From assembly GCF_001659605.2 (NCBI RefSeq), contig NC_035164.2:18694000-18757999 (forward strand): a DNA stretch of 64,000 bases, in the 5' to 3' direction. A program made the translations under genes and the position numbers. Shown one piece after another: positions 45,431 to 56,753 of the stretch (its first letter is position 1; each line of letters opens with the position of its first letter). A model generated the notes under the pieces. The model did not search any database, was not told the DNA's origin, and saw only the letters and a list, made by a program, of their open reading frames with translations. Source of the stretch: Manihot esculenta (lineage: Eukaryota; Streptophyta; Magnoliopsida; Malpighiales; Euphorbiaceae).

Positions 45431-48400
45431 TGTAATACCCGGCTAGATTCCGGTATCGGAATCCCTACCTTCCGGCGGAATCTCCATTGGAATCTAGAAT
45501 TCTGAAGATGCCAAAGTCTTCTAGAGGGGTAAAATGTGTTTCTAAAATGTTTTCACATGATTTTATAGTTTTAAATGGAAAAGAATTGAGTTTTGAAAAG
45601 AAAAGACCAAGGAGGCATTTGCCAGGTTCGGCTGCCGAAAGTGAAGTTCGGCCGCCGAACATGGGAAGGTTTCAGGAGTGCTTTTGGCCTCCGAAAGCTT
45701 TGTTTAAACAAACCAAGGTTCGGCCGCCGAACCTTAAGTTCGGCTGCCGAACATGCATGAGTTTAGAGGGCACATTAGGCTGCCGAAGGTCTTTGACCAG
45801 GCCACCTATAAAGAGCCCTCAGATCGGAAATGGGCGAGTTTTCTCCCCATTCTCGAGCTCAGGTGAGTTTTTGTACTCCTTTGGTCGTTTTCATGCTTTC
45901 TCTACCCATCCCTCAAGTTTTTCATGAGTTCTACCCTTGTTTTGAAGTTTTGAAGCTTAAATAGGAGTTTTGGGAGCTTGGAGGCTTTTGGAGCCTAGAT
46001 CCTCCACACCTCCGAGTTAGAGATCGCACCACCCCTCGATCTTCAAGAGGTAAGTGTAGATCCTTGCTTTCCTTGTGTTTTAATGAAGTTTTAAGTAAGT
46101 TTAGTGATGTTTTAATGGTTGTGTATGGGTAGATATGCATGTTTAGGTTTATGTGGGTTTTATGCCCAATGTATGCTTATACCTGTTTATGTATGTTTAT
46201 GTGAGGTTATGTTGAAGGTTTAAGCTAGTTTATGCATGTGGGAGAGTGTATGCATGATTGGGAAAGAGCAAGTGAGGTTTTGAGTAATTTTGATGGTTTT
46301 GGCTTATGTGGGTCATAAGCTCTTTATGTGTGCTCTATGATATTCTTTGTTGGAGTTTAAGTTTGTTTAAGCTCCTTTGTGCATGGTTAAGGGTTTATGC
46401 ATATTTTTAAGAGGTTGGGTGCTTGTTTTGGGGTGTTTGGAAGGTTTAGGTGGCTTGTATGCATAAGAGGCTGAGTTCTGGATGAACTCAGGTTCGGCCG
46501 CCGAAGGTAGTTTCGGCCGCTGAACCTGCCTGTGAATGCATGGTTTGGCCGCCTAACCTTGCCTCCGAAAGTTGAGTTTTGGCTTGAAAGCAGACTTTCG
46601 GCCGCCGAAGGAAGGTTCGGCCGCCGAAAGTGCCTGACTTTCGTCTCTGGAGGGGGACTTTCGGCCGCCGAAGGTGCCGCCGAAAGTGCCCTGTCCAGCC
46701 TTTTCTTGGTTGTTTTCTATGCATGCTTTGGTGATGTGATAGAGCCAAAATTAGACCCATTTTCTATGTTTATATTTATGTCAATTTACACATTTTCTAC
46801 CTAACTTTGTGGTTTTTGTCTTATTTTGTAGGAAATGGAGCAAAATGGTAATTTGGCTAAAATGGCCTTAATTCTGCCCAAAAGACAGCAAAAGAGAATA
46901 AGCATGGTTTGCCCAACTTGATTGCCCAAGCCAAGGAGAAGCTGAGATAAAGAGGAAAAAGTGATAAAGTATGCTGTTCAGACTGTTTGCCCAAACAGCA
47001 CTGGGCAAACAGCAAAGAAAGTCAGAAACAGAGCATATGCAGCCAACAGTGATCCCAGACAGACTGTTTGCCCAAACAACGTCGGGCAAACAGCACCAGC
47101 AGGCAAAAAACCAGCAGAATCTGTCAAACTTGCTGACCAAGTCAACACGAATCCCCACGCACTCCAAACACGTGGGACAGCTCAGAAACACCTATTTACA
47201 CCTCAGCACACTCTCCTACATATTCAGGAAGCCAAGAAATAAAAAGACAAGAATGCCCTCCAAGAATTCAAGACTAAATAGGAAAAAGAGTCCCAAACTA
47301 AAAAGGAAAATTAGGGCAGCCTCTTCACCTATAAAAAGGCATGCAAACCAGCAAAGAAGACATCCTGGAATTCGGGGGACTATCCTTGGATCAAGACACC
47401 TACGGCAGAAGCTGCACCAGCAGCTGCGCCCTTGCGCCAGCCCTTCTTCTTCCTTTTTCTTGTTTTCTTTCTTTTCTTTTATGTTAGTTTCAGCCATGAG
47501 TGGCTGAAACCCTTTTGCTAGTTGAAGAATAAGGTGAAACTTTGGTTGTTCATGGATTGTGAGATCTGAACCTTTGTGTTAATCTTTTATTAATCAATAT
47601 TTATGCAATTTTGTGCTTAATTAATTGTTGCCTTGTTATCTTAATCAAATTGGCCTATTGATTATTGATTGCAAAGTTATAAAACTGTTTGTTTGGATAA
47701 TTCTTAGTCCGTAATTGCTGGAATTGTTCACACACAAGAACACTTGGTGTAAAAAACCAAGAAATTGCATAATCTAGCAATATCACCATGCTAATGGGTA
47801 GCTAGAATTAGGTCTCTCTTTCTCTTAATGCAATCAACAATTGTTTGTTGCCTATGGCCCAAGGACGTTCCTTGGCAATTTGTTGATTAGTGATTGATTA
47901 GAGGACGTTCCCTAATTGATCTAAGCTTAAGGAGGGATTTGGTTGGTGAGAAGCTTCTTCCACCTCCTAAACTAATTTATTGAACCTAATAAAAGAATCT
48001 TTTGTGTCAATGATCAATCCCAACAACTAAAGTGGATCCAATTCTTCAACTAGGCTTTTCTCATTATTGATTTCTCTTTACTTTATTACTTGCTTTACTT
48101 GCTTGCTTTCAATTCTAGTTTAGACATCAAATCTTCAAAACCCCCAATTTTACTTTTATTGTCTCTTTATTTACTTGGTCTTGATAAGAAGAATAAATAG
48201 TATTGATTCCCTGTGGATACGATCCCTTTGCCACTGTCTACAAGTTATTAAATTGTTGGTAACCAAAAGGGTTATTTTTGACCGGCCTCGACAACCGACT
48301 GTCATGATGTTTTAGGGGGTTTTTGAGGAGTTGCTTATGAGTTGTTTAGAGTGTGTTTGGCACCTCATTCGAGTCCACCTATGTAGGATTGGACCCGAGA

Positions 48401-49504
48401 GACAGAGGAGGCCAGCAGTGTTAGCCGTTGCAGAGTCAGTTCAGCGTCTGCCAGAGGTGAGTAGAACTAAACTTAATCTTTTATTTTACGAAATCAAATG
48501 CCTAAAGCATGTTCATGCATCATGATTATATGTAATAAGTTGATCGCACTAGTTACACGAATATGACGCATTGCATTATTTACTGTTGATGTGGATGGAC
48601 CAAGGCGACCCCAATAGCCCTAGATATGTTATGTTAATGAAGTCCTGAGGAGCCCGAAGGGCCGGGCATAATGAAGTCCTCAGGAGCCCGAAGGGCCGGG
48701 CACCATGATATGTTATAGATAGAGGGAGTTTTGGTGGTCATGTCCATCCGTTATGTGAAATGTTTGTGCTGTGACGCATTTCATAAAAGCATATAATTAA
48801 TGAACTGCTTTTCTGTTTCTACTCACTGGGCTTTTCAGCTCACCCCTCTCCCCTAACCCCAGTGTTGCAGGTAGGAGGTCGATCGGGAAGTCTCAAGAGT
48901 TAAGGTTGTGCATATGTAATAGATTAGTACGTTAGGGTGGACATGTATTGTAAATTGATATAATGAATTTTAAGATAATGTAATGTAATGTAACGTAAAG
49001 TAGAGTTATGTTTATGGACTAGTGCTGTGCTTGGCCCTAAAACTTGGTTAGTCCCTGTTTAGTACATGATATATGTTATGGTTAAATGTTGAGTTGTGTT
49101 TGAACTGAACTTGTGGCATGTGTTTGAACTGAACTTGTGGCATGTGTTGTTTACCACGCTAGAGTATTTGATGAGGACTCTAGTGGAGGTCTTATGTTTG
49201 TGGTCTGATGCATGCGCAGGTTAGGTTTTAGTTCTTTGGATGAGATCCCAGCTTGATGTATGTTATGTTGACCCAGCTAGAGTTTTGATGAGGGCTCTAG
49301 CAGGGGGTTCTTTATGTTTCCAGTGTCGCATACAGGTCAAGCTCGGTTTATACATCATATGTTACAGTTTTTATTTAAAAGTTTTGATCATGTATGGGAT
49401 TTGACCAGGTGATAGAAGGTATGTTTGGCTTGCTACGGGTCCCGGCGGCCTTAAGCCGATCTGGATCCTAGCGCCGGTAGCGGTCCGGTTTCCGGGTCGT
49501 TACA
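45431..49504 (+). mobile_element. Solo LTR F, + orientation, split by J2
   Basis: It runs from TGTAATACCCGG to GGGTCGTTACA with a perfect AATGT duplication (45426-45430 and 49505-49509). Without J2 it is about 2.5 kb and pairs best with solo LTR G. TATAAAG lies at 45807-45813, with palindrome clusters upstream (about 45625-45790) and downstream (about 46490-46690). A 24-bp tandem duplication lies at 49097-49144. Confidence 0.94.
46737..48304 (+). mobile_element. Solo LTR J2
   Basis: This 1568-bp LTR runs from TGATAGAGCC to CGACTGTCA with a perfect TGATG duplication (46732-46736 and 48305-48309). It is the same family as J1. TATAAAAAGG near 47331 gives the + orientation. GTTTGCCCAAACAGC...GGGCAAACAGC motifs repeat at about 46900-47100. 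The frame at 46971-47507 crosses these repeats and is not a credible gene. Confidence 0.94.
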
Positions 49505-51113
49505 AATGTAGGGTAACATTGGACGAGAGTTGTATCAAATGTTGTTGGGAGCAACAGTGTTGTGAAAGCAAATAATTCACTCATCCTACGACAAAAAGGA
49601 GGATAAGCGAAAACTGACAAAAGTGAGAACCATTGAATTAGTCAAAGGAGTGTGGCGCTCAAGGTAATGATGAGATATTGAGATCCTTAATGATAATTCA
49701 GTACGAGAGAAGGAAATTTAACGAGAGGAACCCTCTCACAATCGATGAGTATAATGTTTTTGTGTTTCCTGATATCATTATTTATCTTACTTTATTTAGT
49801 TATTCATTTATTCTAAGTTATTTTGTGTATTATTGAGTCAGGTTCCTTATAAAATGGGACTTGACAAGTTGGTGCTAACAGATATTGTGAACAAATAAGG
49901 TATAGCTTCCTTAAAAGGGATTGGAAAATAATGTGTAATTAAAAGGATAAATTTAGTCCTACCTTTGTTGTTGAGCAGGAAAGTGACCTAATGACCAAAC
50001 AAAAGTTCTCACAAGTGGATCAACGTGGAGGAGGACCGAGATAGGTCGAGAAGCACAAGTTGCTTGAGGCAAGTTGGGGAGGCGAGTCAATGTTGGAAGC
50101 TATGATGAAAGCGGTATAATAAAGGGAGTATCTTCTAGTAATTCTTAGTGTCGAATCATAATGATGATATTAATTGTTTCATGTATAGTCAATCTTAATA
50201 GTTGTTTTGAGTAGATTTCTGCGGCTCATAGGGTTCAACAAGAAAAAGGCACTTTTCAGTGGTCGTGGTTATTTTGTGTGTAATGTGTGTCGTTTTGTGG
50301 GAATTTGTATAAACTACATTCTTAGGGAGAGGAAAAGGAGATAAAGTGAGCATAATACCAGAGCTTATGAAGGGGAGGACCGCAAGATGTATAAAAGAGA
50401 AAGAGAGTGTCTCTTTTGATAATGGGGACAACGAATTCTTAGGAGTATTCGCCGAGCTTTGCTACAAGTGGAATAACGTGGTGTTATATCAAAGGGATGG
50501 GTAAAGGCAGTTCAAGTCTTAGTGGTCAAGTGCTGTTGGCACACATATTGATTTGTAATGGGTTGTACTCTAGATGACTTGCTATACTAATTCGTATTTA
50601 AATCTGACGTGGTTAGTACTAATCTTTCTTATAAGACTATTACAGGTTAATCACGATGTCGTGTGGTATGAGTGTATGCAGGTTGATAGATTTATTGCAT
50701 GATGGGATAGTGCTTTTGAGGCGAAGAGTAAGGTTGACAATTAAAGACAAGTACTGGCGAGACATGTTTAGGAGAAAAGAATCAGTGATCAATGAGTTCA
50801 AGCAATAAGTTCGTGCAGAGGAGTAAAGTAACAATTTCTCACACCATTTGCAGTAGACTAAGGAATCAAGGACAAAACATTTACCACCAGAAGATAGAGC
50901 TTTCGTAGTTTCATCATCATAAAGAACTAGCAGTTCACAGAGATACCAAGAACTGAATGATTTCAGACAAAAGGTGTAAGGATGTCCAACAATTTAATCA
51001 ACTAGGACTAGGATCAGATCCCACTGCGAGCAAGCCTAAGAGCGTCGGACTCGAAGATTGAAGAACCCCAACAAACTCAGTCGACGAGGATGTCGACCGT
51101 TTAAGTGGGGGAG
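49505..51113 (+). other. Element I interior, right part
   Basis: Continues I after F, with no recognisable domain. The final CAACAAACTCAGTCGACG...TTTAAGTGGGGGAG contains the polypurine tract (about 51101-51113) next to the right LTR. Confidence 0.65.
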
Positions 51114-51729
51114 TGTCAGGGTCATAGAGTTTTCAGGGACTGAAACTGTAATTTTCTAATATTGGAGTTCCTAGAAAACAATAATGAGATAAATTAGTAG
51201 AAATTATTAGGAAGATAAGGGCCGAGACAATTTGTTATAATTTCTTTTCATGTATTTATTTTGAGGGGGTGTCATATGAGACATGTTGATGTCTCCTCCT
51301 ATCACAAGCCAAGTTGTTCTTAAGGCTCTTTAGGGGGGAGTGACTAGTTGGCCACCAGCAGGACCGTAGGCCTATGGAGATTCCAATTGTGCCTTCACTC
51401 CTTGTAGATCGTCCCCCCTGTCTACAAGGGAGGTGAGAATTATTGTAACGATTGCGTCGATGATAATGTATAATTACTATTTTGCCCCTGAAATAAAATA
51501 AGTAGCATGTTCATGAATTCTCATGTTCAATTCTTTTCTTTTGTGCCTACTGTGAGGCTTCTAATAGAATGCCGTCTGTTGGCTTCACTATTCGCTTATA
51601 TAACCTTGACTAATCAGAGTAATCTTGTTCACAGGTTATCGGGTGATTCCTAAGGCTGACTTGACTTGAAGGTGTTCAAGTCAAGTGCCGCACGGTTCCA
51701 AGCAATTGTTAAAATCTAAAACCGTGACA
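51114..51729 (+). repeat. Element I right LTR
   Basis: This 616-bp LTR runs from TGTCAGGGTCATAGAG to ACCGTGACA, followed by the CTATC target duplication. AAATAAAATAAG near 51490 could serve as its polyadenylation signal. Confidence 0.93.
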
Positions 51730-52748
51730 CTATCCCTCCTCCTCTTCCTTCTCCTTCTTCTTCGTCTTCTCTCTCTTTCATCTGTCCCTCTCTCTCAATT
51801 TTTTTCAAAAAATAAATATAAAATCACAATAGAAAAAAATTCAAATTGAACCAGAAAGTCTAACTAGAAACCATGACCATCGTTGAGGAGAGATATCAAT
51901 TTCTATTTGTGTTCCTACATTGAACCAACACCGACTGATTTTGGCCAAAATGTACTGCTAGAATGGAATTCACTAGTCAAAATTCAGAGATTCAAAATGA
52001 TAATGGCTTCCCAAACCTCAACAACCCCACGTCAATCTTTATGATTCCAATTTTTCACATCCTCAAAATTATGCTTGTGGAGAAATTGAATTATAATAGG
52101 GTTGTCCTATGAGTTTATGTTTGTGCATATGGATTTTATGTTAAAATATTCTGTTAATCAACTATTTAGACCTGGTAAAAAGAAAGAGAATAAAATTTAA
52201 TTCAAATATACCCTCAAATCTCTAAAATTCATTTCTCTCTCTTTCAGTTTTTCTATTTATCCTCTTCCTTGCCACTATCCTTCGTCCTCCTCCTCCTTCT
52301 TTTTCTTCTCTCTCTACAATCTCCCACATGCAACGCCTCATGCCTTCCTTGCTGCTGTCCCTCCTCCTCCTCTTCCTTCTCCTTCTTCTTCATCTTCTCT
52401 CTCTTTCATTTGTGCCTCTTTCTTTCAATTTTCTCAAGAAATAAATAGAAAATCACAATAAAAAATATCTAGAAGTCGTGACCATCGCTAAGGAGAGATA
52501 TCAATCTCAGTTTCCATTCCTACATTGAACCAACACCGAATGATTTTGGCAAAGTGTACCGCTATAATGGAATTCACCAGCCAAACTTTAGAGATTCAAA
52601 ATGATAATGGCTTCCTAAACCCCTACATCCCAACGTCGATCTCTATGGGTTCAATTTTTCACATTCTCAAAGTTATGCTTGTGGAAAAATTGAATTGTAA
52701 TAGGATTGCCTTTTGAGTTTATGTTTGTGCTTATGGATTTTATGTTGG

Positions 52749-54443
52749 ACAAGAATCAGGTTGAGAGTGTAAGGTTTTGTTTGCCTCTATCGGGATTGTG
52801 CTATAGATCTTGGTGGAATCATATTTTTCAATACATTTGTGTTGTTTGATGAAATGCTTTTAAAAATATTATGTGACAAATTGTAGCGGATTTATTATAC
52901 CCGGTCCATTAAAAAGAAAAAAAGGAAGCTCATAAATTTATATATAAAAAAATTATTATTAAAATAAAATTTAAAAAAATAATAAATAAAAATAAAAAGA
53001 TAATAAAAATAAAATATTAGGAGCTTTAGTTTCAGGAAGGGTCCCGAAACCAGAGCCCTTTCTTCTTGCTCCGGAATAAAATGGAGCTTTGCTCTATTAT
53101 TTATAAAAAAAAATTCTTTTTTAATCTAAGTCTTCTCCAACTCAATCCAATTAATCTATAAATTTTCAAAATTCTCAGTTAGATCTTTATTTAAACTAAT
53201 ATCCTAACCATAAATTCAATAATTTCTTCTAGAAGCAACAATATTTGAATATGTGAGTTTTATCCCTTTTATTCATATTATTACGATATAATTTATTTTT
53301 TCTATTATTAAATAGTGATTTTTGTGATTTGAGAATTAAAAAGAGATTAGTTTTAGTTAGATAAATTAATGAGATTCTATTTTTTTGGATTAATAATTTT
53401 CATAAGTTGATCCAAATAGTATTTATAATTTATTGAGTGTTTTTTTTTTTTGAGCTTGTGTAATTTTGGGAGAACTAGTTATGACAGAATATTATCAAAT
53501 TTTTCTTTAAAGAGTATATATATATATACTATTTAAAATTCGCATTTCACGTTCTATATTTTCATCTTAGAGTATTTGTTTATCACTTGATATATTATTT
53601 TTCTTTTTAATTCTAGGGGAGGACCCAGCTTTCAATATAGATAATAGGAGTGTTCCTGCGATCTAAGTTTATTTTGTCCCTAATATAGGTGATAGGATAA
53701 ATATATAACATTAATACTTTTCTTAATATATTTATATATATATATGTTATTTTATTTATTTAAAATGAGAACAAATAAAATCAATTCGTATTTTTTGAAT
53801 TAATGAAAATTGAATTTAAAGTACAGCTGAATAAATAGCTATTACACTTTGTAAATGCACCGAACAGATAACACCACGATGACATGTGATTTATTTTCAG
53901 TTTGGTATATATTTATACTGTCTTTGGGACAACGCTTGATATACACACAGCCTTTGAGGCGTATGTCAGGTGGTCACCCTCTGGATAGTTCTGCACATGT
54001 GTATGATGAGTATTTTATTAGCTCTTGGGCAAATATTGTCATCATAGAGCCTACGATACCAGCATCGCTTTCAGGCTGTCATTATTTTATTTTATCACAC
54101 CTGAGATGCTAGCATTATCTACAAGGAATATGTTATGAGTGCATGCGGATTTCATTTATCACATTTATAATTTTTGGATTCATTATTCTAACAATGATAT
54201 CTTAACAATTTGTATTCAGCTTAATTTATATTAATTCAATTAAATTGTATTTATTCAACTGACATATTTTAGCTAAATATTTGGTACTATTAAATACCTA
54301 AACTTTATTTTTCCCCTTTGTTATTTATTTATTCGCTCGCTGAGTAAATTGTACTCATCCCTTATACTTTTAATATTACAGATTATTTTTGGTGATCCAC
54401 TCCTAGCAGTCTACATCTTCTAGTTTTGTCCTTTCTTCCACTT
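52749..54443. other. AT-rich DNA, possibly a truncated old LTR
   Basis: TGTAGCGGATTTATTATACCCGG at 52882 resembles an LTR start. 54335-54400 (CGCTGAGTAAATTGTACTCATCCC...ACAGATTATTTTTGG) resembles the transcribed end of gypsy LTRs. No partner or coding sequence is visible before element H begins, so this is only a suggestion. The frame at 53855-54112 is not protein-like. Confidence 0.35.
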
Positions 54444-56674
54444 TGTAACGACCCCAAAATGGACCGTCACCGGCGCTAGGATTCAGGCCGGCTTAAGGCC
54501 GCCAGAACCCGTAGCAAGCCTGCTATACTCTTTGTGTACCTGTAACACTCATACATGATCATACATTTTCTGTGAAAATAAAAACTCTTTTCTGAACCAA
54601 GGCTTAACCTGTGCATGCACTATCTCTGTACTCTGTACTCTGTACTCTGTACTCTGTACCCCTGACTAGAGCTTGCTCTAGATGGGTTAACTCATACCTG
54701 TTAAGCCTGGTTTTTCACATACAGTAAAACATATATACATATACAGATCATGTACATAACAAACATCACTAAGTCAAGCACATTTCTAACGTTATACACA
54801 ACTGGTACATCTCTTTAATATTACATGTCCACTCTAAGCTATTACAAATCTCTTTACTCTTTTTCTACTCTGTGGATCTCCTCTGTATACTGTATACTGA
54901 ACCTGCAAAACTGGGGTTAAGGGAGTGGGATGAGCTCTATAGCCCAGTGAGTAGACCAGTAAAACATCTCATTAAAATATGATCTCATGGAATGCATCAC
55001 AACACAGCCAAGTCACATCAAAGGTAAACCTGTCACCACATAGTCCCGGTAACTCTGCCGTGCCAGGGCGTAGAATCGAGCACCTGGTCTTCCTGTTATA
55101 CATATATATATGTGTATATAACACCTCTGTACTTACCATTGCCAGGGCGTAGTCAAAGGCTCCTGGACTTTACTATATACCTGCCAGGGCGTAGTCAAAG
55201 GCTCCTGGACTTCTCTATACCTGCCAAGGCGTAGTCAAAGGCTCCTGAACTTTTCTCAGAGACTATTGGATCATTCAGCATTCACCCACATCAACAAATA
55301 ATAATGCAATGCAACACATTCGTGAATTTTAATGCAATCAGCCTACTGTATACTCATGATGCATGAATTATGCTAAAAGCATTTTATGGCTCACTTAAAA
55401 GCAGTAAGTTTAGTTCCACTCACCTCTGGCTAACTAGACTGACTCTACAGGCTCTGAAAACTCTGGAGCAGACCTCACTGCTGCTCTCTCTAGTTCCTCT
55501 GGTCTGTACCTATACAGATAGACTCAACTGAGGGACCAAACTAGCTTATGAGCAACTCTAAGAAACTCCCCAAGAATCCCCTTAACCTCACTCTAAAACT
55601 CATGCAAAGCATGCAAAGGAAAGCTGGACAGAACACTTTCGGCGGCAGGTTCGACGGCCGAAAGTCCTCTCCAGAAACGAAACTCATGCACCTTCGGCGG
55701 CCGAATCTCTACTTTCGGCAGCCGAACCCTTTCAGGGGCAAGTTTCGGAGGCTGAAAGGCACTCCAGAGACAAAAGTCTCTAACCTTCGGCGGCCGAACT
55801 CCCCTCCAGAGCCGAAAGTCCAAAAGCTCGGGGGCAAGCTTGGGCAGCCGAAGCCACCTCCTCATGGGTTCGGCGGCCGAATGTGCCTTCGGCGGCCGAA
55901 CTTGAGTTCATCCGCAAGGCAGAAACTTGCTCTGCCTCTCGCCAAAAGCACAAAAACCCTCTCAACCTCAACCACCTCAATTCCTCAACTTGCATACACT
56001 CATGTATATGCTCCAAGGGGTCAAAAACTACCTTAAAACCCCAAACACACAACACATACAACACAGAAACAAGCTTAACTCACAAAATCATCAAAACATC
56101 CCAAATAACCCTATTCATGCAACTCTCTCCCATAACCGCATAAAACCTTCAGAAAACATAAAAACAAGCTCAGGATCTTCACTTACCTCTTGAAACCAAG
56201 AAGATGAACGATCCCAACGTGGAGTTTTGGAGCAACTCTCCTTCAAACTCTCCAACATTCACAATTTTGTGTTTTTAGCTCAAAACCTTCAAAATAACAT
56301 AAAAACTAATCAAATCTTTGCAAGATTGGATGAAAACATGAAAGAATACTTACAAAGGATAGGGTCTCACCTCAGAAAGTGAAAGAAAACGGTGATGTTT
56401 ATCCTTTCAACCGACTGAGGGCCATTTATAGGTGGCTGGCCAGACCACCTTCGGCGGCCACACGTGAAACCGAAAGCCATGCATGTTCGGCGGTCGAACC
56501 TGGCTATTCTGCCTTGGTTCATTTCATTCAAAAACTCATTTTCTTATGCTTTAAAACTTATGAACATATCAAAACAAGATAGAAAAACATAAATCGAACC
56601 CTCTAGAGACTTCCGGCATCCGAAACTCCATCGGAAAGTAGAATTCCGATGCCGGACTCTAGCCGGGTATTACA
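54444..56674 (-). repeat. Element H 3' LTR
   Basis: This 2231-bp LTR runs from TGTAACGACCCC to CCGGGTATTACA. Palindromes lie at about 55635-55905 and 56445-56500, with three hairpin minisatellite units at about 55140-55255. On the minus strand it has a TATAAAT box at 56424-56430 with CACGTG at 56461-56466 upstream. The + frame 55548-56036 is the antisense repeat frame seen in other copies. Confidence 0.94.
56424..56466 (-). promoter_or_regulatory. Core promoter of H 3' LTR: TATA box and G-box
   Basis: Minus-strand TATAAAT (56424-56430) and, about 30 bp upstream, the perfect G-box CACGTG (56461-56466) beside TTCGGCGGCC. The same trio is at 17263-17306 in A and 63813-63855 in the other H LTR. 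Confidence 0.7.
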
Positions 56675-56690
56675 TTCTCCCCCACTTAAG
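56675..56690 (-). other. Element H polypurine tract
   Basis: Minus-strand CTTAAGTGGGGGAGAA abuts the 3' LTR. Confidence 0.88.
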
Positions 56691-56753
56691 AACATTCGTC
56701 CTTGAATGTTCCTAAAACAAACAAATAAACACATAAAAAGGAGGAAACTAACC

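Larger units (their letters stand above)
41909..51729 (+). mobile_element. Non-autonomous LTR retrotransposon I with a rearranged left end
   Basis: Terminal sequences are flanked by a perfect CTATC duplication (41904-41908 and 51730-51734). The left end is unusual: about 44 bp of LTR start (TATCAGGATCATAG...), then about 44 bp of the internal 3' end with its purine tract, then a full LTR (41997-42633). The right LTR is 51114-51729. A TTGGTATCAGAGCC primer site follows the left full LTR. The interior has no recognisable retroviral-type domains, and only an MPPKRGRR peptide at about 42749 recalls a gag start. Solo LTR F sits inside. Confidence 0.88.
41519..52748. repeat. Two tandem ~0.6-kb units, the first split by element I
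   Basis: Unit 1 is 41519-41908 plus 51735-52148, and unit 2 is about 52149-52748. Shared blocks in order are ACCCTCAAATCTCTAAAATT, a CT-rich stretch with CATGCAACG(T/C)CC...ATGCC(T/G)TCCTTG, TTGAACCAACACCGA, and GTTTATGTTTGTGC(A/T)TATGGATTTTATGTT. The CT-rich part of unit 1 itself has ~80-bp degenerate repeats (41600-41905). No coding function is apparent. Confidence 0.82.

Noticed and set aside
46971..47507. 178-codon frame in solo LTR J2
   Set aside because: Low-complexity Lys/Arg/Ser sequence across GCCCAAAC repeats. The sister LTR J1 does not preserve it.
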